Part shown: positions 32,284-40,233 of the stretch, piece by piece
Position numbering within the stretch: the stretch's first letter is position 1
Layout of the letters: every line of letters starts with the position of its first letter
Assembly: GCF_014650115.1 (NCBI RefSeq)
Contig: NZ_BMUI01000020.1
Location: 62,001 to 126,000, forward strand
Origin: Streptomyces olivaceoviridis
GTDB lineage: Bacteria; Actinomycetota; Actinomycetes; Streptomycetales; Streptomycetaceae
DNA: 64,000 nucleotides
Direction of reading: 5' to 3'
Made by a program: the position numbers and the translations under genes
The notes under the pieces: generated by a model
Told to the model about the DNA's origin: nothing
The model's database searches: none
The model's input: only the letters and a program-made list of their open reading frames with translations

Positions 32284-33621
32284 ATGACACAGGCTCCAGA
32301 GATCCCCAAGGCCACCCTGCGTCGGCACGACCGAGAAATCGTCGCGCTGGCCGTCCCGGCCTTCGGCGCCCTCGTCGCCGAGCCTCTCTTCGTCATGGCG
32401 GACAGCGCGATCGTCGGCCATCTCGGGACCGCTCAGCTCGCCGGTCTCGCCGTCGCCTCGGCGCTCCTCACCACCGCCGTGAGTGTCTTCGTCTTCCTCG
32501 CCTACGCCACCACGGCCGGCGTGTCCCGCCGCGTCGGCGCCGGCGATCTTCCGGCAGCCATCCGTCAGGGCATGGACGGCATCTGGCTGGCGCTGTTGCT
32601 CGGCATCGCCGTCATCGCCGTCGTCCTGCCCCTCGCACCCGGCATCGTGGACCTCTTCGGCGCCTCCCCGACCGCGGCCCCCTACGCCATCACCTATCTG
32701 CGCGTCTCCGCACTGGGCATCCCGGCCATGCTCATCGTCCTGGCCGCGACCGGGGTGCTGCGCGGCCTCCAGGACACCAGGACCCCGCTGTACGTAGCCG
32801 TCGCTGGATTCGTCGCCAACGCCTCGCTCAACGCGGGGCTCGTCTACGGTGCCGGGCTCGGTATCGCCGGTTCGGCCTGGGGCACGGTCATCGCACAGTG
32901 CGGCATGGCGGCCGTCTACCTGACCGTCGTCGTCCGTGGGGCCCGTCGGCACGGCGCCTGTCTCCGGCCGGATGCCGCCGGCATCCGGGCCTCGGCTCAG
33001 GCCGGCGTCCCCCTGCTGGTCCGCACGCTGTCCCTGCGGGCGATCCTCATGATCGCCACAGCGGTCGCGGCCCGTCTCGGCGACGCCGACATCGCCGGGC
33101 ACCAGATCGTCCTGTCCCTGTGGAGCCTGTTGTCCTTCGCGCTCGACGCGATAGCGATCGCGGGACAGGCCATCATCGGCCGCTACCTCGGAGCGGACGA
33201 CGCCCAGGGAGCCCGTGAAGCCTGCCGCCGTATGGTCCACTGGGGTGTCGCGACCGGAGTCGTGCTGGGCCTCCTCGTGGTGGCCGCACGACCGCTCTTC
33301 CTGCCACTGTTCACCAGCGACTCCCTGGTGAAGGACGCCGCTCTGCCGGCCCTGCTGCTCGTGGCGCTGTCGCAGCCCATCTGCGGCATCGTCTTCGTCC
33401 TCGACGGGGTCCTCATGGGCGCGGGGGACGGCCCGTATCTGGCCTGGGCCATGGTCGTCACCCTGTTGGTGTTCGCTCCTGCGGCCCTGCTCGTTCCGAC
33501 GTTCGGCGGCGGACTCACCGCCCTTTGGGCCGCGATGACGTTGATGATGGCGGTCCGGATGCTGACCCTGTGGCTGCGGACCCGCTCGGGCCGCTGGGTC
33601 GTGACGGGCGCGACCCGCTGA
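32284..33621 (+). CDS. MATE-family efflux transporter (DinF-like)
   Basis: A 445-residue, 12-helix multidrug/oxidative-stress exporter of the MATE superfamily, DinF branch. Visible features are PAFGALVAEPLFVMADSAIVGHLG at the N-terminus and the related second-half repeat ALDAIAIAGQAIIGRYLGA. It is driven by Na+ or H+ and its substrate is unknown. Divergent from dnaB. ATG 32284 is chosen from the promoter position (leaderless); two ATG/TTG codons lie just upstream. An exact parS follows 2 bp after the stop. Confidence 0.88.
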   Translation: MTQAPEIPKATLRRHDREIVALAVPAFGALVAEPLFVMADSAIVGHLGTAQLAGLAVASALLTTAVSVFVFLAYATTAGVSRRVGAGDLPAAIRQGMDGIWLALLLGIAVIAVVLPLAPGIVDLFGASPTAAPYAITYLRVSALGIPAMLIVLAATGVLRGLQDTRTPLYVAVAGFVANASLNAGLVYGAGLGIAGSAWGTVIAQCGMAAVYLTVVVRGARRHGACLRPDAAGIRASAQAGVPLLVRTLSLRAILMIATAVAARLGDADIAGHQIVLSLWSLLSFALDAIAIAGQAIIGRYLGADDAQGAREACRRMVHWGVATGVVLGLLVVAARPLFLPLFTSDSLVKDAALPALLLVALSQPICGIVFVLDGVLMGAGDGPYLAWAMVVTLLVFAPAALLVPTFGGGLTALWAAMTLMMAVRMLTLWLRTRSGRWVVTGATR

Positions 33622-33623
33622 CC

Positions 33624-33637
33624 GTTTCACGTGAAAC
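33624..33637. other. parS site 8 (exact)
   Basis: Perfect GTTTCACGTGAAAC, 2 bp after the MATE stop codon. Confidence 0.93.
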
Positions 33638-33702
33638 ATGCCGACGTCCTGGTGACGGTAGCCCGGTCATGGAAGCTCGGTCTGGAGAACCCCTGGACAT
33701 GG

Positions 33703-33740
33703 GAAAGGGGCCGCGCCCAATGAAGGGTGCGGCCCCTTTC
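33703..33740. terminator. Bidirectional hairpin terminator (MATE / rplI)
   Basis: Perfect 12-bp stem GAAAGGGGCCGC / GCGGCCCCTTTC with further pairing (GCCC/GGGT) inside the loop, between the convergent MATE and rplI genes. Confidence 0.88.
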
Positions 33741-33774
33741 ACCGGCTCAAGCGAGCACGGCGATCACGCGGCGA

Positions 33775-34221
33775 TCAGGCCGCGACGACCTCGACGTTGA
33801 CCTTGGCGGCAACCTCGGGGTGCAGACGCACGGACGTCTCGTGGGCGCCCAGGGTCTTGATCGGAGCGGACAGCTCGATGCGGCGCTTGTCGACCTCGGG
33901 GCCACCGGAAGCCTTGATCGCGGACGCGATGTCGGCCGGGGTGACGGAACCGAAGAGACGGCCGGCGTCGCCGGAGCGGACGGCCAGACGGACCTTCACG
34001 CCCTCAAGCTGGGCCTTGACCTGGTTGGCCTGCTCGATGGTCTGGATCTCGTGGATCTTGCGAGCACGACGGATCTGCTCGACGTCCTTCTCGCCACCCT
34101 TGGTCCAGCGGATAGCGAACTTCCGCGGGATCAGGTAGTTGCGAGCGTAACCGTCCTTGACGTCGACGACGTCGCCCGCGGCACCGAGGCCGGTGACCTC
34201 GTGAGTGAGGATGATCTTCAT
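33775..34221 (-). CDS. rplI: 50S ribosomal protein L9
   Basis: A 148-residue two-domain L9. The N-terminal rRNA-binding motif is MKIILTHEVTGLGAAGDVVDVKDGYARNYLIPR, followed by the long connecting helix and C-terminal domain. Last gene of the rpsF-ssb-rpsR-rplI operon, 18 bp after rpsR. Confidence 0.98.
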   Translation of the reverse strand: MKIILTHEVTGLGAAGDVVDVKDGYARNYLIPRKFAIRWTKGGEKDVEQIRRARKIHEIQTIEQANQVKAQLEGVKVRLAVRSGDAGRLFGSVTPADIASAIKASGGPEVDKRRIELSAPIKTLGAHETSVRLHPEVAAKVNVEVVAA

Positions 34222-34239
34222 GAGTCGGTCACCCTTCCC

Positions 34240-34476
34240 TTATCGCGCGGTGGACGTGTAGGGCAGCAGCGCCATCTCACGGCTGTTCTTGACGGCCGTG
34301 GCGACGTCACGCTGGTGCTGCGTGCAGTTGCCGGTCACGCGACGGGCACGGATCTTGCCGCGGTCGGAAATGAACTTCCGCAGCATGTTCGTGTCCTTGT
34401 AGTCCACGTACGTGACCTTGTCCTTGCAGAAAGCGCAGACCTTCTTCTTCGGCTTGCGCACAGGCGGCTTCGCCAT
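34240..34476 (-). CDS. rpsR: 30S ribosomal protein S18, zinc-binding (C+) type
   Basis: A 78-residue S18 carrying Cys14, Cys17, Cys51 and His54 (CAFC...CTQH), so it is the Zn-containing form. Many actinobacteria also carry a Zn-free paralogue expressed under zinc limitation; it is not in this window. S18 pairs with S6 on the 30S platform, matching its operon with rpsF. Confidence 0.97.
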   Translation of the reverse strand: MAKPPVRKPKKKVCAFCKDKVTYVDYKDTNMLRKFISDRGKIRARRVTGNCTQHQRDVATAVKNSREMALLPYTSTAR

Positions 34477-34557
34477 GGTGTTTCTCCTGTGTGATCAAGA
34501 AGTTGGGATACGACCCGCCCTCGACCCGGACCGGCCCGGAAGGCCTGGCCCGAAGGC

Positions 34558-35136
34558 TTAGAAGGGGGGCTCGTCCGAGTAGCCGCCACCGCCGCCGGAG
34601 CCGCCGCCCCAGCCGCCGCCACCCTGGTTGCCACCGGCGGGAGCGCCGGTCGCCCACGGGTCGTCGGCCGGAGCGCCGCCGCCCTGCTGGCCGCCACCGG
34701 GGCCACCGCCCCAGCCGCCGCCACCCTGGCCGCCACCGCCGCCGTAACCGCCCTGGCCACCGCGAGCGCCACCGGCGGTCTTGGTGACCTTGGCCGTGGC
34801 GTTGCGCAGGCTGGGGCCGACTTCCTCGACGTCCAGCTCGTAGACCGTGCGCTTGACGCCCTCACGGTCCTCGTAGGACCGCTGCTTCAGCCGGCCCTGC
34901 ACGATGACGCGCATGCCTCGCTGGAGCGACTCGGCGACGTTCTCCGCCGCCTGACGCCAGACCGAGCAGGTCAGGAAGAGGCTCTCGCCGTCCTTCCACT
35001 CGTTCGTCTGGCGGTCGAAGGTGCGGGGAGTGGACGCGACGCGGAACTTCGCGACCGCCGCACCGGACGGGGTGAAGCGCAGCTCGGGGTCGTCGACAAG
35101 ATTGCCGATGACCGTGATGACGGTCTCGCCTGCCAT
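34558..35136 (-). CDS. ssb: Single-stranded DNA-binding protein SSB
   Basis: A 192-residue SSB. The OB-fold is residues 1 to about 110 (VITVIGNLVDDPELRFTPSGAAVAKFRVAS). A Gly/Gln-rich linker with many GGGG runs follows, and an acidic tip ends SDEPPF, the partner-recruiting tail (DDDIPF in E. coli). It lies within the ribosomal operon between rpsF and rpsR, as in most bacteria. Confidence 0.98.
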   Translation of the reverse strand: MAGETVITVIGNLVDDPELRFTPSGAAVAKFRVASTPRTFDRQTNEWKDGESLFLTCSVWRQAAENVAESLQRGMRVIVQGRLKQRSYEDREGVKRTVYELDVEEVGPSLRNATAKVTKTAGGARGGQGGYGGGGGQGGGGWGGGPGGGQQGGGAPADDPWATGAPAGGNQGGGGWGGGSGGGGGYSDEPPF

Positions 35137-35216
35137 GGGGGAACCTCTCGGCGGGTTTGCTGCTCTGGCTGCTTGTTGCTGCTACTCGAATCCCGAGATC
35201 AGCTGAGCGGGGAAGC

Positions 35217-35507
35217 TCAGTGGGTCTCGGGGCGGAGGACCTTGGTCCGGAGGACCGACTCGTTCAGGTTCATCTGGCGGTCGAGCTCCTTGACGACCGC
35301 AGGCTCGGCCTGCAGGTCGATGACCGAGTAGATACCCTCGGGCTTCTTCTTGATCTCGTAGGCGAGACGACGACGGCCCCAGGTGTCGACCTTCTCAACC
35401 TTGCCGCCGCCGTCACGGACGACGGACAGGAAGTTCTCGATCAGCGGGGAGACAGCGCGCTCCTCGAGATCGGGGTCGAGGATGACCATCACCTCGTAGT
35501 GACGCAT
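35217..35507 (-). CDS. rpsF: 30S ribosomal protein S6
   Basis: A 96-residue S6 (MRHYEVMVILDPDLEERAV, WGRRRLAYEIKKKPEGIYSV). ATG 35507 is chosen because AGGAGG lies about 10 nt upstream and because this is the invariant family N-terminus. First gene of the rpsF-ssb-rpsR-rplI operon. Confidence 0.98.
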   Translation of the reverse strand: MRHYEVMVILDPDLEERAVSPLIENFLSVVRDGGGKVEKVDTWGRRRLAYEIKKKPEGIYSVIDLQAEPAVVKELDRQMNLNESVLRTKVLRPETH

Positions 35508-35535
35508 GTGGAACCCACCTCCTTTGGACTCAGCG

Positions 35536-35554
35536 GCCACGGTCGTTCCGTGGC
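35536..35554 (-). ncRNA. Leader hairpin of rpsF operon (possible S6:S18 autoregulatory element)
   Basis: Perfect 7-bp stem GCCACGG / CCGTGGC with a 5-base loop, about 30 nt before the rpsF start on the minus strand, immediately followed by CCGCTGAG. S6:S18 dimers bind a leader hairpin with a CCG box in many bacteria, and this could be such an element. No fold was computed. Confidence 0.35.
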
Positions 35555-35694
35555 AGGAGGGTTGTGATGCGTACGCAACGGTATCGGCCGCCACTGACAA
35601 TCGGGTTCCTTCGGGGAAGCCGGCAGTGTGACCCGGGCAGGTCTGGGCAGACACCAGTGCAGACGGTACAGACTACCCGCACACACGCTTCCGG

Positions 35695-35743
35695 TTGAAA
35701 TCCGGCCGTCGACCCCGACAATCTGTACACATCGGGTGTGTAC
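35695..35743 (+). promoter_or_regulatory. Promoter with operator-like palindrome for small membrane protein
   Basis: TTGAAA (35695-35700), a 16-bp spacer and GACAAT (35717-35722) look like a housekeeping promoter. The palindrome GTACACA-TCGGG-TGTGTAC (35725-35743) covers the expected start point, an ideal repressor position. No cognate regulator is nearby. Confidence 0.5.
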
Positions 35744-35779
35744 GGCGCTACGATGCGCCGCCTTCCGCAGGAGGTGCCC

Positions 35780-36094
35780 ATGGCACAGGCATTGCGACCC
35801 AACACCGCCGGTTCCCTCTTCGCCACGGACGGCAAGCCCCATCCCCTTCAGGACACCCTGATGGCGGTGACGCTCGCCCTCGGCCTGCTGTCCTTCATCA
35901 CGTCCTTCTTCCACAGCCTTCACCTGTTGACCTCGTGGGCAGGCCTGGTGGCACTGGCCACGGGCGTGTACGGACAGTGGATCTCGGTGACCACGCGGCA
36001 GCGGTTCGGCCTGATCCTGGGTCTCGGCGCCGCCGGAGTCGGTTTCCTGATCGGCATGGCCCACGGCGGCCTGTTCGGCGGGATCATCAGCTGA
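35780..36094 (+). CDS. Small conserved membrane protein
   Basis: A 104-residue protein of unknown function. The soluble N-terminus is MAQALRPNTAGSLFATDGKPHP, and three hydrophobic segments follow (LMAVTLALGLLSFITSFF, LLTSWAGLVALATGVYG, GLILGLGAAGVGFLIG). AGGAGG sits 5 nt before ATG 35780, ruling out the earlier ATG at 35738. It precedes femX on the same strand by 120 bp. Confidence 0.75.
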   Translation: MAQALRPNTAGSLFATDGKPHPLQDTLMAVTLALGLLSFITSFFHSLHLLTSWAGLVALATGVYGQWISVTTRQRFGLILGLGAAGVGFLIGMAHGGLFGGIIS

Positions 36095-36214
36095 CTTCAC
36101 CAGGCTCAAAGCCCCGTACGCCCAGTCGGGGCGCTCGCAAGGCGCAGTAGGCTTCGGCGCGAGAGCCGGAGCCCCTGTACCCATGGGGACACACCAGCCC
36201 GAGGAGCGCCCCGA

Positions 36215-37333
36215 ATGAGCCTGACCCTGAGGACCATCAGTCGCGAGCAGCATCTGGCCTTCATCCAGAGCCTGCCGGCGGCGAGCCACATGCAGGTCCC
36301 GGCCTGGGCAGATGTGAAGGCGGAGTGGCGCTCGGAGAACCTGGGCTGGTTCGACAAAAGCGGCCAGATGGTCGGCGCGGGCCTGGTCCTCTACCGCCAG
36401 CTGCCCAAGATCAAGCGCTACCTCGCCTATCTGCCCGAGGGCCCGGTCATCAACTGGTACGCGCCGAACCTGGACGACTGGATCCAGCCGATGCTGGCGC
36501 ATCTGAAGCAGCAGGGCGCCTTCTCCGTGAAGATGGGCCCGCCGGTGATCATCCGCCGCTGGAACGCAGACACCATCAAGAGGGGCATCCAGGACCCGGA
36601 CGTCAAGCGTCTGCGCGACCTGGAGGCCGACTTCATCGAGCCGCGCGCCTTCGAGGTGGCCGACAAGCTGCGCCGCATGGGCTGGCAGCAGGGTGAGGAC
36701 GGCGGCGCCGGCTTCGGCGACGTGCAGCCCCGCTACGTCTACCAGGTGCCGCTGGCGAACCGCTCCCTGGAAGAGGTCCACAAGAACTTCAACCAGCTGT
36801 GGCGCCGCAACATCAAGAAGGCCGAGAAGGCCGGCGTCGAGGTCGTCCAGGGCGGCTACCAGGACCTGCCCGAGTGGCAGCGGCTGTACGAGATCACGGC
36901 CGTCCGCGACCACTTCCGGCCCCGCCCGCTGTCGTACTTCCAGCGCATGTGGACGGCCCTCAACACCGAGGACCCGAACCGCATGCGGCTGTACTTCGCC
37001 CGCCACAACGGGGTGAACCTCTCGGCCGCGACGATGCTGATCGTCGGCGGGCACGTCTGGTACTCCTACGGCGCCTCCGACAACATCGGCCGCGAGGTCC
37101 GGCCGTCCAACGCCATGCAGTGGCGGATGCTGCGCGACGCCTACGCGCTCGGCGCCACCGTCTACGACCTGCGCGGCATCTCCGACTCGCTGGACGAGAC
37201 CGACCACCTCTTCGGCCTCATCCAGTTCAAGGTCGGCACCGGCGGCCAGGCCGCCGAGTACCTCGGCGAGTGGGACTTCCCGCTGAACAAGCTGCTCCAC
37301 AAGGCGCTCGACATCTACATGTCGCGACGCTGA
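36215..37333 (+). CDS. femX: FemX-type aminoacyltransferase (peptidoglycan glycyl branch)
   Basis: A 372-residue FemABX-family enzyme (two GNAT-like halves). In S. coelicolor FemX adds the single glycine to LL-diaminopimelate of lipid II from glycyl-tRNA and is essential. Family landmarks are LPKIKRYLAYLPEGPVINW, the central helical insertion around NQLWRRNIKKAEKAGVEV, and YGASDNIGREVRPSNAMQWRMLRDAY. GAGGAG precedes ATG 36215. It is followed by an alanine-racemase-fold gene, forming a wall-precursor unit. Confidence 0.9.
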   Translation: MSLTLRTISREQHLAFIQSLPAASHMQVPAWADVKAEWRSENLGWFDKSGQMVGAGLVLYRQLPKIKRYLAYLPEGPVINWYAPNLDDWIQPMLAHLKQQGAFSVKMGPPVIIRRWNADTIKRGIQDPDVKRLRDLEADFIEPRAFEVADKLRRMGWQQGEDGGAGFGDVQPRYVYQVPLANRSLEEVHKNFNQLWRRNIKKAEKAGVEVVQGGYQDLPEWQRLYEITAVRDHFRPRPLSYFQRMWTALNTEDPNRMRLYFARHNGVNLSAATMLIVGGHVWYSYGASDNIGREVRPSNAMQWRMLRDAYALGATVYDLRGISDSLDETDHLFGLIQFKVGTGGQAAEYLGEWDFPLNKLLHKALDIYMSRR

Positions 37334-37418
37334 GCCGCGCGGGCGTTTGATTCCATAGCCTTCGCAGCTCTCACACCTCTGATCCACCGCAGCTACGAGA
37401 AAGGTTCCGGGTCCGGCC

Positions 37419-38450
37419 ATGGCGCTCACGCTCTACGTCGACACCGCGCGCTGGCGGGCGCACCACAAGCACGTGCAGGAGCAGTTCCCGGGACTCGTCC
37501 CGGTCTGCAAGGGCAACGGCTACGGCTTCGGGCACGAACGGCTGTCGGAGGAGGCCACCCGGCTCGGTGCCGACCTGCTCGCCGTCGGCACGACCTACGA
37601 GGCCGCGCGCATCAAGGACTTCTTCAGCGGTGACCTGCTGGTGCTCACGCCGTACCGGCGTGGCGAGGAGCCCGTGCCGCTGCCCGACCGGGTCGTCCGC
37701 TCGGTGTCGTCGATCGACGGCGTGTACGGCCTCGTGGGTGCCCGTGTCGTCATCGAGGTGATGTCCTCGATGAAGCGGCACGGCATCAGCGAGCAGGATC
37801 TGCCCCAGCTGCACCAGGCCATAGAGAACGTCCGGCTGGAGGGCTTCGCCATCCACCTGCCGCTGGACCGCACCGACGGCTCGGACGCCGTCGAGGAGGT
37901 CATCGGCTGGATGGACCGGCTGCGCGCGGCACGGCTGCCGCTGCACACGATGTTCGTCAGCCACCTCAAGGCGGACGATCTGGCCCGGCTCCAGCAGCAG
38001 TTCCCGCAGACCCGGTTCCGCGCCCGCATCGGCACGCGGCTGTGGCTGGGGGACCATGAGGCCACCGAGTACCGCGGTGCCGTCCTGGACGTCACGCGCG
38101 TGGCGAAGGGCGACCGGTTCGGCTACCGGCAGCAGAAGGCGGCCTCGGACGGCTTCCTGGTGGTCGTGGCGGGCGGAACGTCGCACGGCGTGGGTCTGGA
38201 GGCCCCGAAGGCCCTGCACGGCGTCATGCCGCGCGCCAAGGGCGTCGCCCGGGCCGGGCTCGCCACGGTCAACCGGAACCTCTCCCCGTTCGTCTGGGGC
38301 GGCAAGCAGCGCTGGTTCGCCGAGCCGCCGCACATGCAGGTGTCGATCCTGTTCGTGCCCTCGGACGCCCCCGAGCCGAAGGTCGGTGACGAACTGGTGG
38401 CCCATCTGCGGCACACCACGACCCAGTTCGACCGTCTCGTGGACCGCTGA
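37419..38450 (+). CDS. Alanine-racemase-fold PLP protein next to femX
   Basis: A 343-residue fold-type III PLP protein. The N-terminal barrel holds VPVCKGNGYGFGHE, with the candidate Schiff-base Lys31 in place of the alanine-racemase V-x-K-A-N-A-Y-G-H-G motif. The C-terminal beta domain has RFGYRQQKAASDGFLVVVAGG. It is only distantly like biosynthetic Alr and is conserved beside femX in Streptomyces as far as I recall. A role in supplying or editing a D- or branch amino acid for the wall is plausible but unproved. Confidence 0.78.
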   Translation: MALTLYVDTARWRAHHKHVQEQFPGLVPVCKGNGYGFGHERLSEEATRLGADLLAVGTTYEAARIKDFFSGDLLVLTPYRRGEEPVPLPDRVVRSVSSIDGVYGLVGARVVIEVMSSMKRHGISEQDLPQLHQAIENVRLEGFAIHLPLDRTDGSDAVEEVIGWMDRLRAARLPLHTMFVSHLKADDLARLQQQFPQTRFRARIGTRLWLGDHEATEYRGAVLDVTRVAKGDRFGYRQQKAASDGFLVVVAGGTSHGVGLEAPKALHGVMPRAKGVARAGLATVNRNLSPFVWGGKQRWFAEPPHMQVSILFVPSDAPEPKVGDELVAHLRHTTTQFDRLVDR

Positions 38451-38469
38451 GCCCGTCCAGAACGCCGAT

Positions 38470-38502
38470 AAGGCCGTATCCGGTGCTCCCGGATACGGCC
38501 TT
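38470..38502. terminator. Bidirectional hairpin terminator
   Basis: Perfect 14-bp stem AAGGCCGTATCCGG / CCGGATACGGCCTT with a 5-base loop, between the convergent racemase-fold and GT87 genes. Confidence 0.9.
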
Positions 38503-38550
38503 CTGTGTGCACCGCCTGCCGCGTACCGAGGAGGCGTGGCGCGCGTTCGC

Positions 38551-40104
38551 TCAGAGCGAACGGTCGTCGTGGGACAGCGTCTCCGGGCGGCCCCAGTCCA
38601 CCTGAGGCCCCTCGAAGTCGGCGGCGTGGCGCAGCGTATGGGCTCCCATGCCGAACACGAACACGTCCTCCGCGCCATCGAGCACTCCGCCCGACGGGTC
38701 GTCGTCACCGGACCGGCGCACCACGTCCCGCTCCGGCATGAGGATGTCCCGTACGACGACGGCGCACAGGTACAGCGTGCCCAGCAGGTGCACGACGATC
38801 GCCCAGTGGTAGCCCTGCGTGGGCAGGCCCTTGTGGGCGTCTCCGCTGGTCGTGTAGGCGAGGTACAGCCAGATCCCCAGGAAGTACGCCACCTCGCACG
38901 CCTGCCAGATCAGGAAGTCCCGCCACTTGGGCCGGGCGAGGACCACCAGCGGCACCAGCCACAGGACGTACTGCGGGGAGTAGACCTTGTTGGTGAGGAT
39001 GAAGGCGGCCACCATCAGGAAGGCCAGCTGGGCGAAGCGCGGCCGACGCGGGGCGACGAACGTCAGCGCGGCGATGCCGAGGAAGCACAGCACCACGAGC
39101 ACCGTGGCGGCGGTGTTGACGAACTCGGTGGTGGGCGGGCTGCTGGAGTTCTGCGCCCAGATCAGCCAGAAGGAGCCGAAGTCGACACCGCGTTCCTTGC
39201 TGAAGGTGTAGAACTTCGCCCAGCCCTCACGGATGTGGAAGCCCGTCGCGTCGTGCGTGATCATCACGGGCAGGTTCACCACGAGCCAGGCGACCACCGC
39301 GCCGCACACAGCCTGGAAGAACGCGCGCCACTTGCCCGCCCGCCAGCACAGCACCAGCAGCGGCCCCAGCAGCAGGACGGGATACAGCTTGGCGGCCGTG
39401 GCGAGGCCCAGGAGGACACCGAAGGCGAGGGCGCGACCCCGGGACCACATCAGCATCGCGGCGGCCGTCAGCGCGACGGCCAGCAGGTCCCAGTTGATGG
39501 TCGCGGTCAGCGCGAGGGCGGGCGCCAGGGCGACCAGCAGACCGTCCCAGGGGCGCCGGCGGTGGGTACGGGCCACGCACACGGCGATGACGGCGGCGCA
39601 CACCATCAGCATCCCGGCGTTGACGAACCAGTACCACTGCTCCTGGTGCTGGATGCTGCCGCTGTGCGGGGTCAGCCAGGAGGCCACCTCCATGAACACG
39701 CCGGTGAGCACCGGGTATTCGAGGTAGTCCATGTCGCCGGGAAGCTTGTCGAAGTACGGCACGAGATGGTCGGCGAACCCGCGGCCCTGGTAGAGGTGCG
39801 GGATGTCCGAGTAGCAGGCGTGCGTGTACTGGCTGCTCGCTCCGAAGAACCAGCCGCTGTGGTAGCAGGGCGCCTTCTGGACCAGGCCGAGGGCGAACAT
39901 GCCGATAGCCACGAGCGCCACGATCCGCACGGGGGTCCACCAGGAGGTGCCCAGCAGGGCGTGCCGCCCCAGAGGACCGCCGATCAGCTCACTGCCGGCG
40001 GCGGCGACCTCGTCCTCCCTGGTCGGCTGCACCGGCTCGGCCACGGCGGATCGCACGGACTCGGGCTCGTGCATGCTCGCGGGCGTCATCTCTGCACTGG
40101 GCAT
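38551..40104 (-). CDS. GT87-family polyprenol-linked glycosyltransferase (membrane)
   Basis: A 517-residue membrane protein with 10 or more helices. The first helix VRIVALVAIGMFALGLVQ is followed by an extracytoplasmic loop with conserved acidic and aromatic residues (DIPHLYQGRGF, YLEYPVLTG). These are features of GT-C fold glycosyltransferases such as GT87, which use polyprenyl-phosphate sugars. Acceptor and sugar are unknown. ATG 40104 (or 40113) is chosen because the longer reading to 40191 runs through a terminator and parS site 9. It lies downstream of the class A PBP on the same strand but is insulated by that terminator. Confidence 0.8.
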   Translation of the reverse strand: MPSAEMTPASMHEPESVRSAVAEPVQPTREDEVAAAGSELIGGPLGRHALLGTSWWTPVRIVALVAIGMFALGLVQKAPCYHSGWFFGASSQYTHACYSDIPHLYQGRGFADHLVPYFDKLPGDMDYLEYPVLTGVFMEVASWLTPHSGSIQHQEQWYWFVNAGMLMVCAAVIAVCVARTHRRRPWDGLLVALAPALALTATINWDLLAVALTAAAMLMWSRGRALAFGVLLGLATAAKLYPVLLLGPLLVLCWRAGKWRAFFQAVCGAVVAWLVVNLPVMITHDATGFHIREGWAKFYTFSKERGVDFGSFWLIWAQNSSSPPTTEFVNTAATVLVVLCFLGIAALTFVAPRRPRFAQLAFLMVAAFILTNKVYSPQYVLWLVPLVVLARPKWRDFLIWQACEVAYFLGIWLYLAYTTSGDAHKGLPTQGYHWAIVVHLLGTLYLCAVVVRDILMPERDVVRRSGDDDPSGGVLDGAEDVFVFGMGAHTLRHAADFEGPQVDWGRPETLSHDDRSL

Positions 40105-40142
40105 GGGACACATAGTGCCGTACCCGGCTAGGAAAACACCGA

Positions 40143-40173
40143 GGGCCGCCGCACCCGCTGGGTGCGGCGGCCC
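40143..40173 (-). terminator. Intrinsic terminator of the PBP gene
   Basis: Perfect 14-bp stem GGGCCGCCGCACCC / GGGTGCGGCGGCCC with a 3-base loop, followed on the minus strand by TCGGTGTTTT. It is about 60 bp past the PBP stop and next to parS site 9. Confidence 0.9.
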
Positions 40174-40175
40174 AT

Positions 40176-40189
40176 GTTTCACGTGAAAC
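40176..40189. other. parS site 9 (exact)
   Basis: Perfect GTTTCACGTGAAAC abutting the PBP terminator, between the PBP and GT87 genes. Confidence 0.93.
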
Positions 40190-40233
40190 ACCCTTGGTGG
40201 GCGATATGGTCGCCAACCGGTCGGATCGCCGGG

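Noticed and set aside
32239..33639. Minus-strand ORF beginning MFHVKR opposite the MATE gene
   Set aside because: The start is created by parS site 8 and the frame mirrors the MATE coding sequence. The product has no recognisable domain.
38551..40191. GT87 protein extended to start at parS site 9 (MFHVKH...)
   Set aside because: The extension would read through the PBP terminator hairpin and has no family similarity. A start at 40104 or 40113 is preferred.
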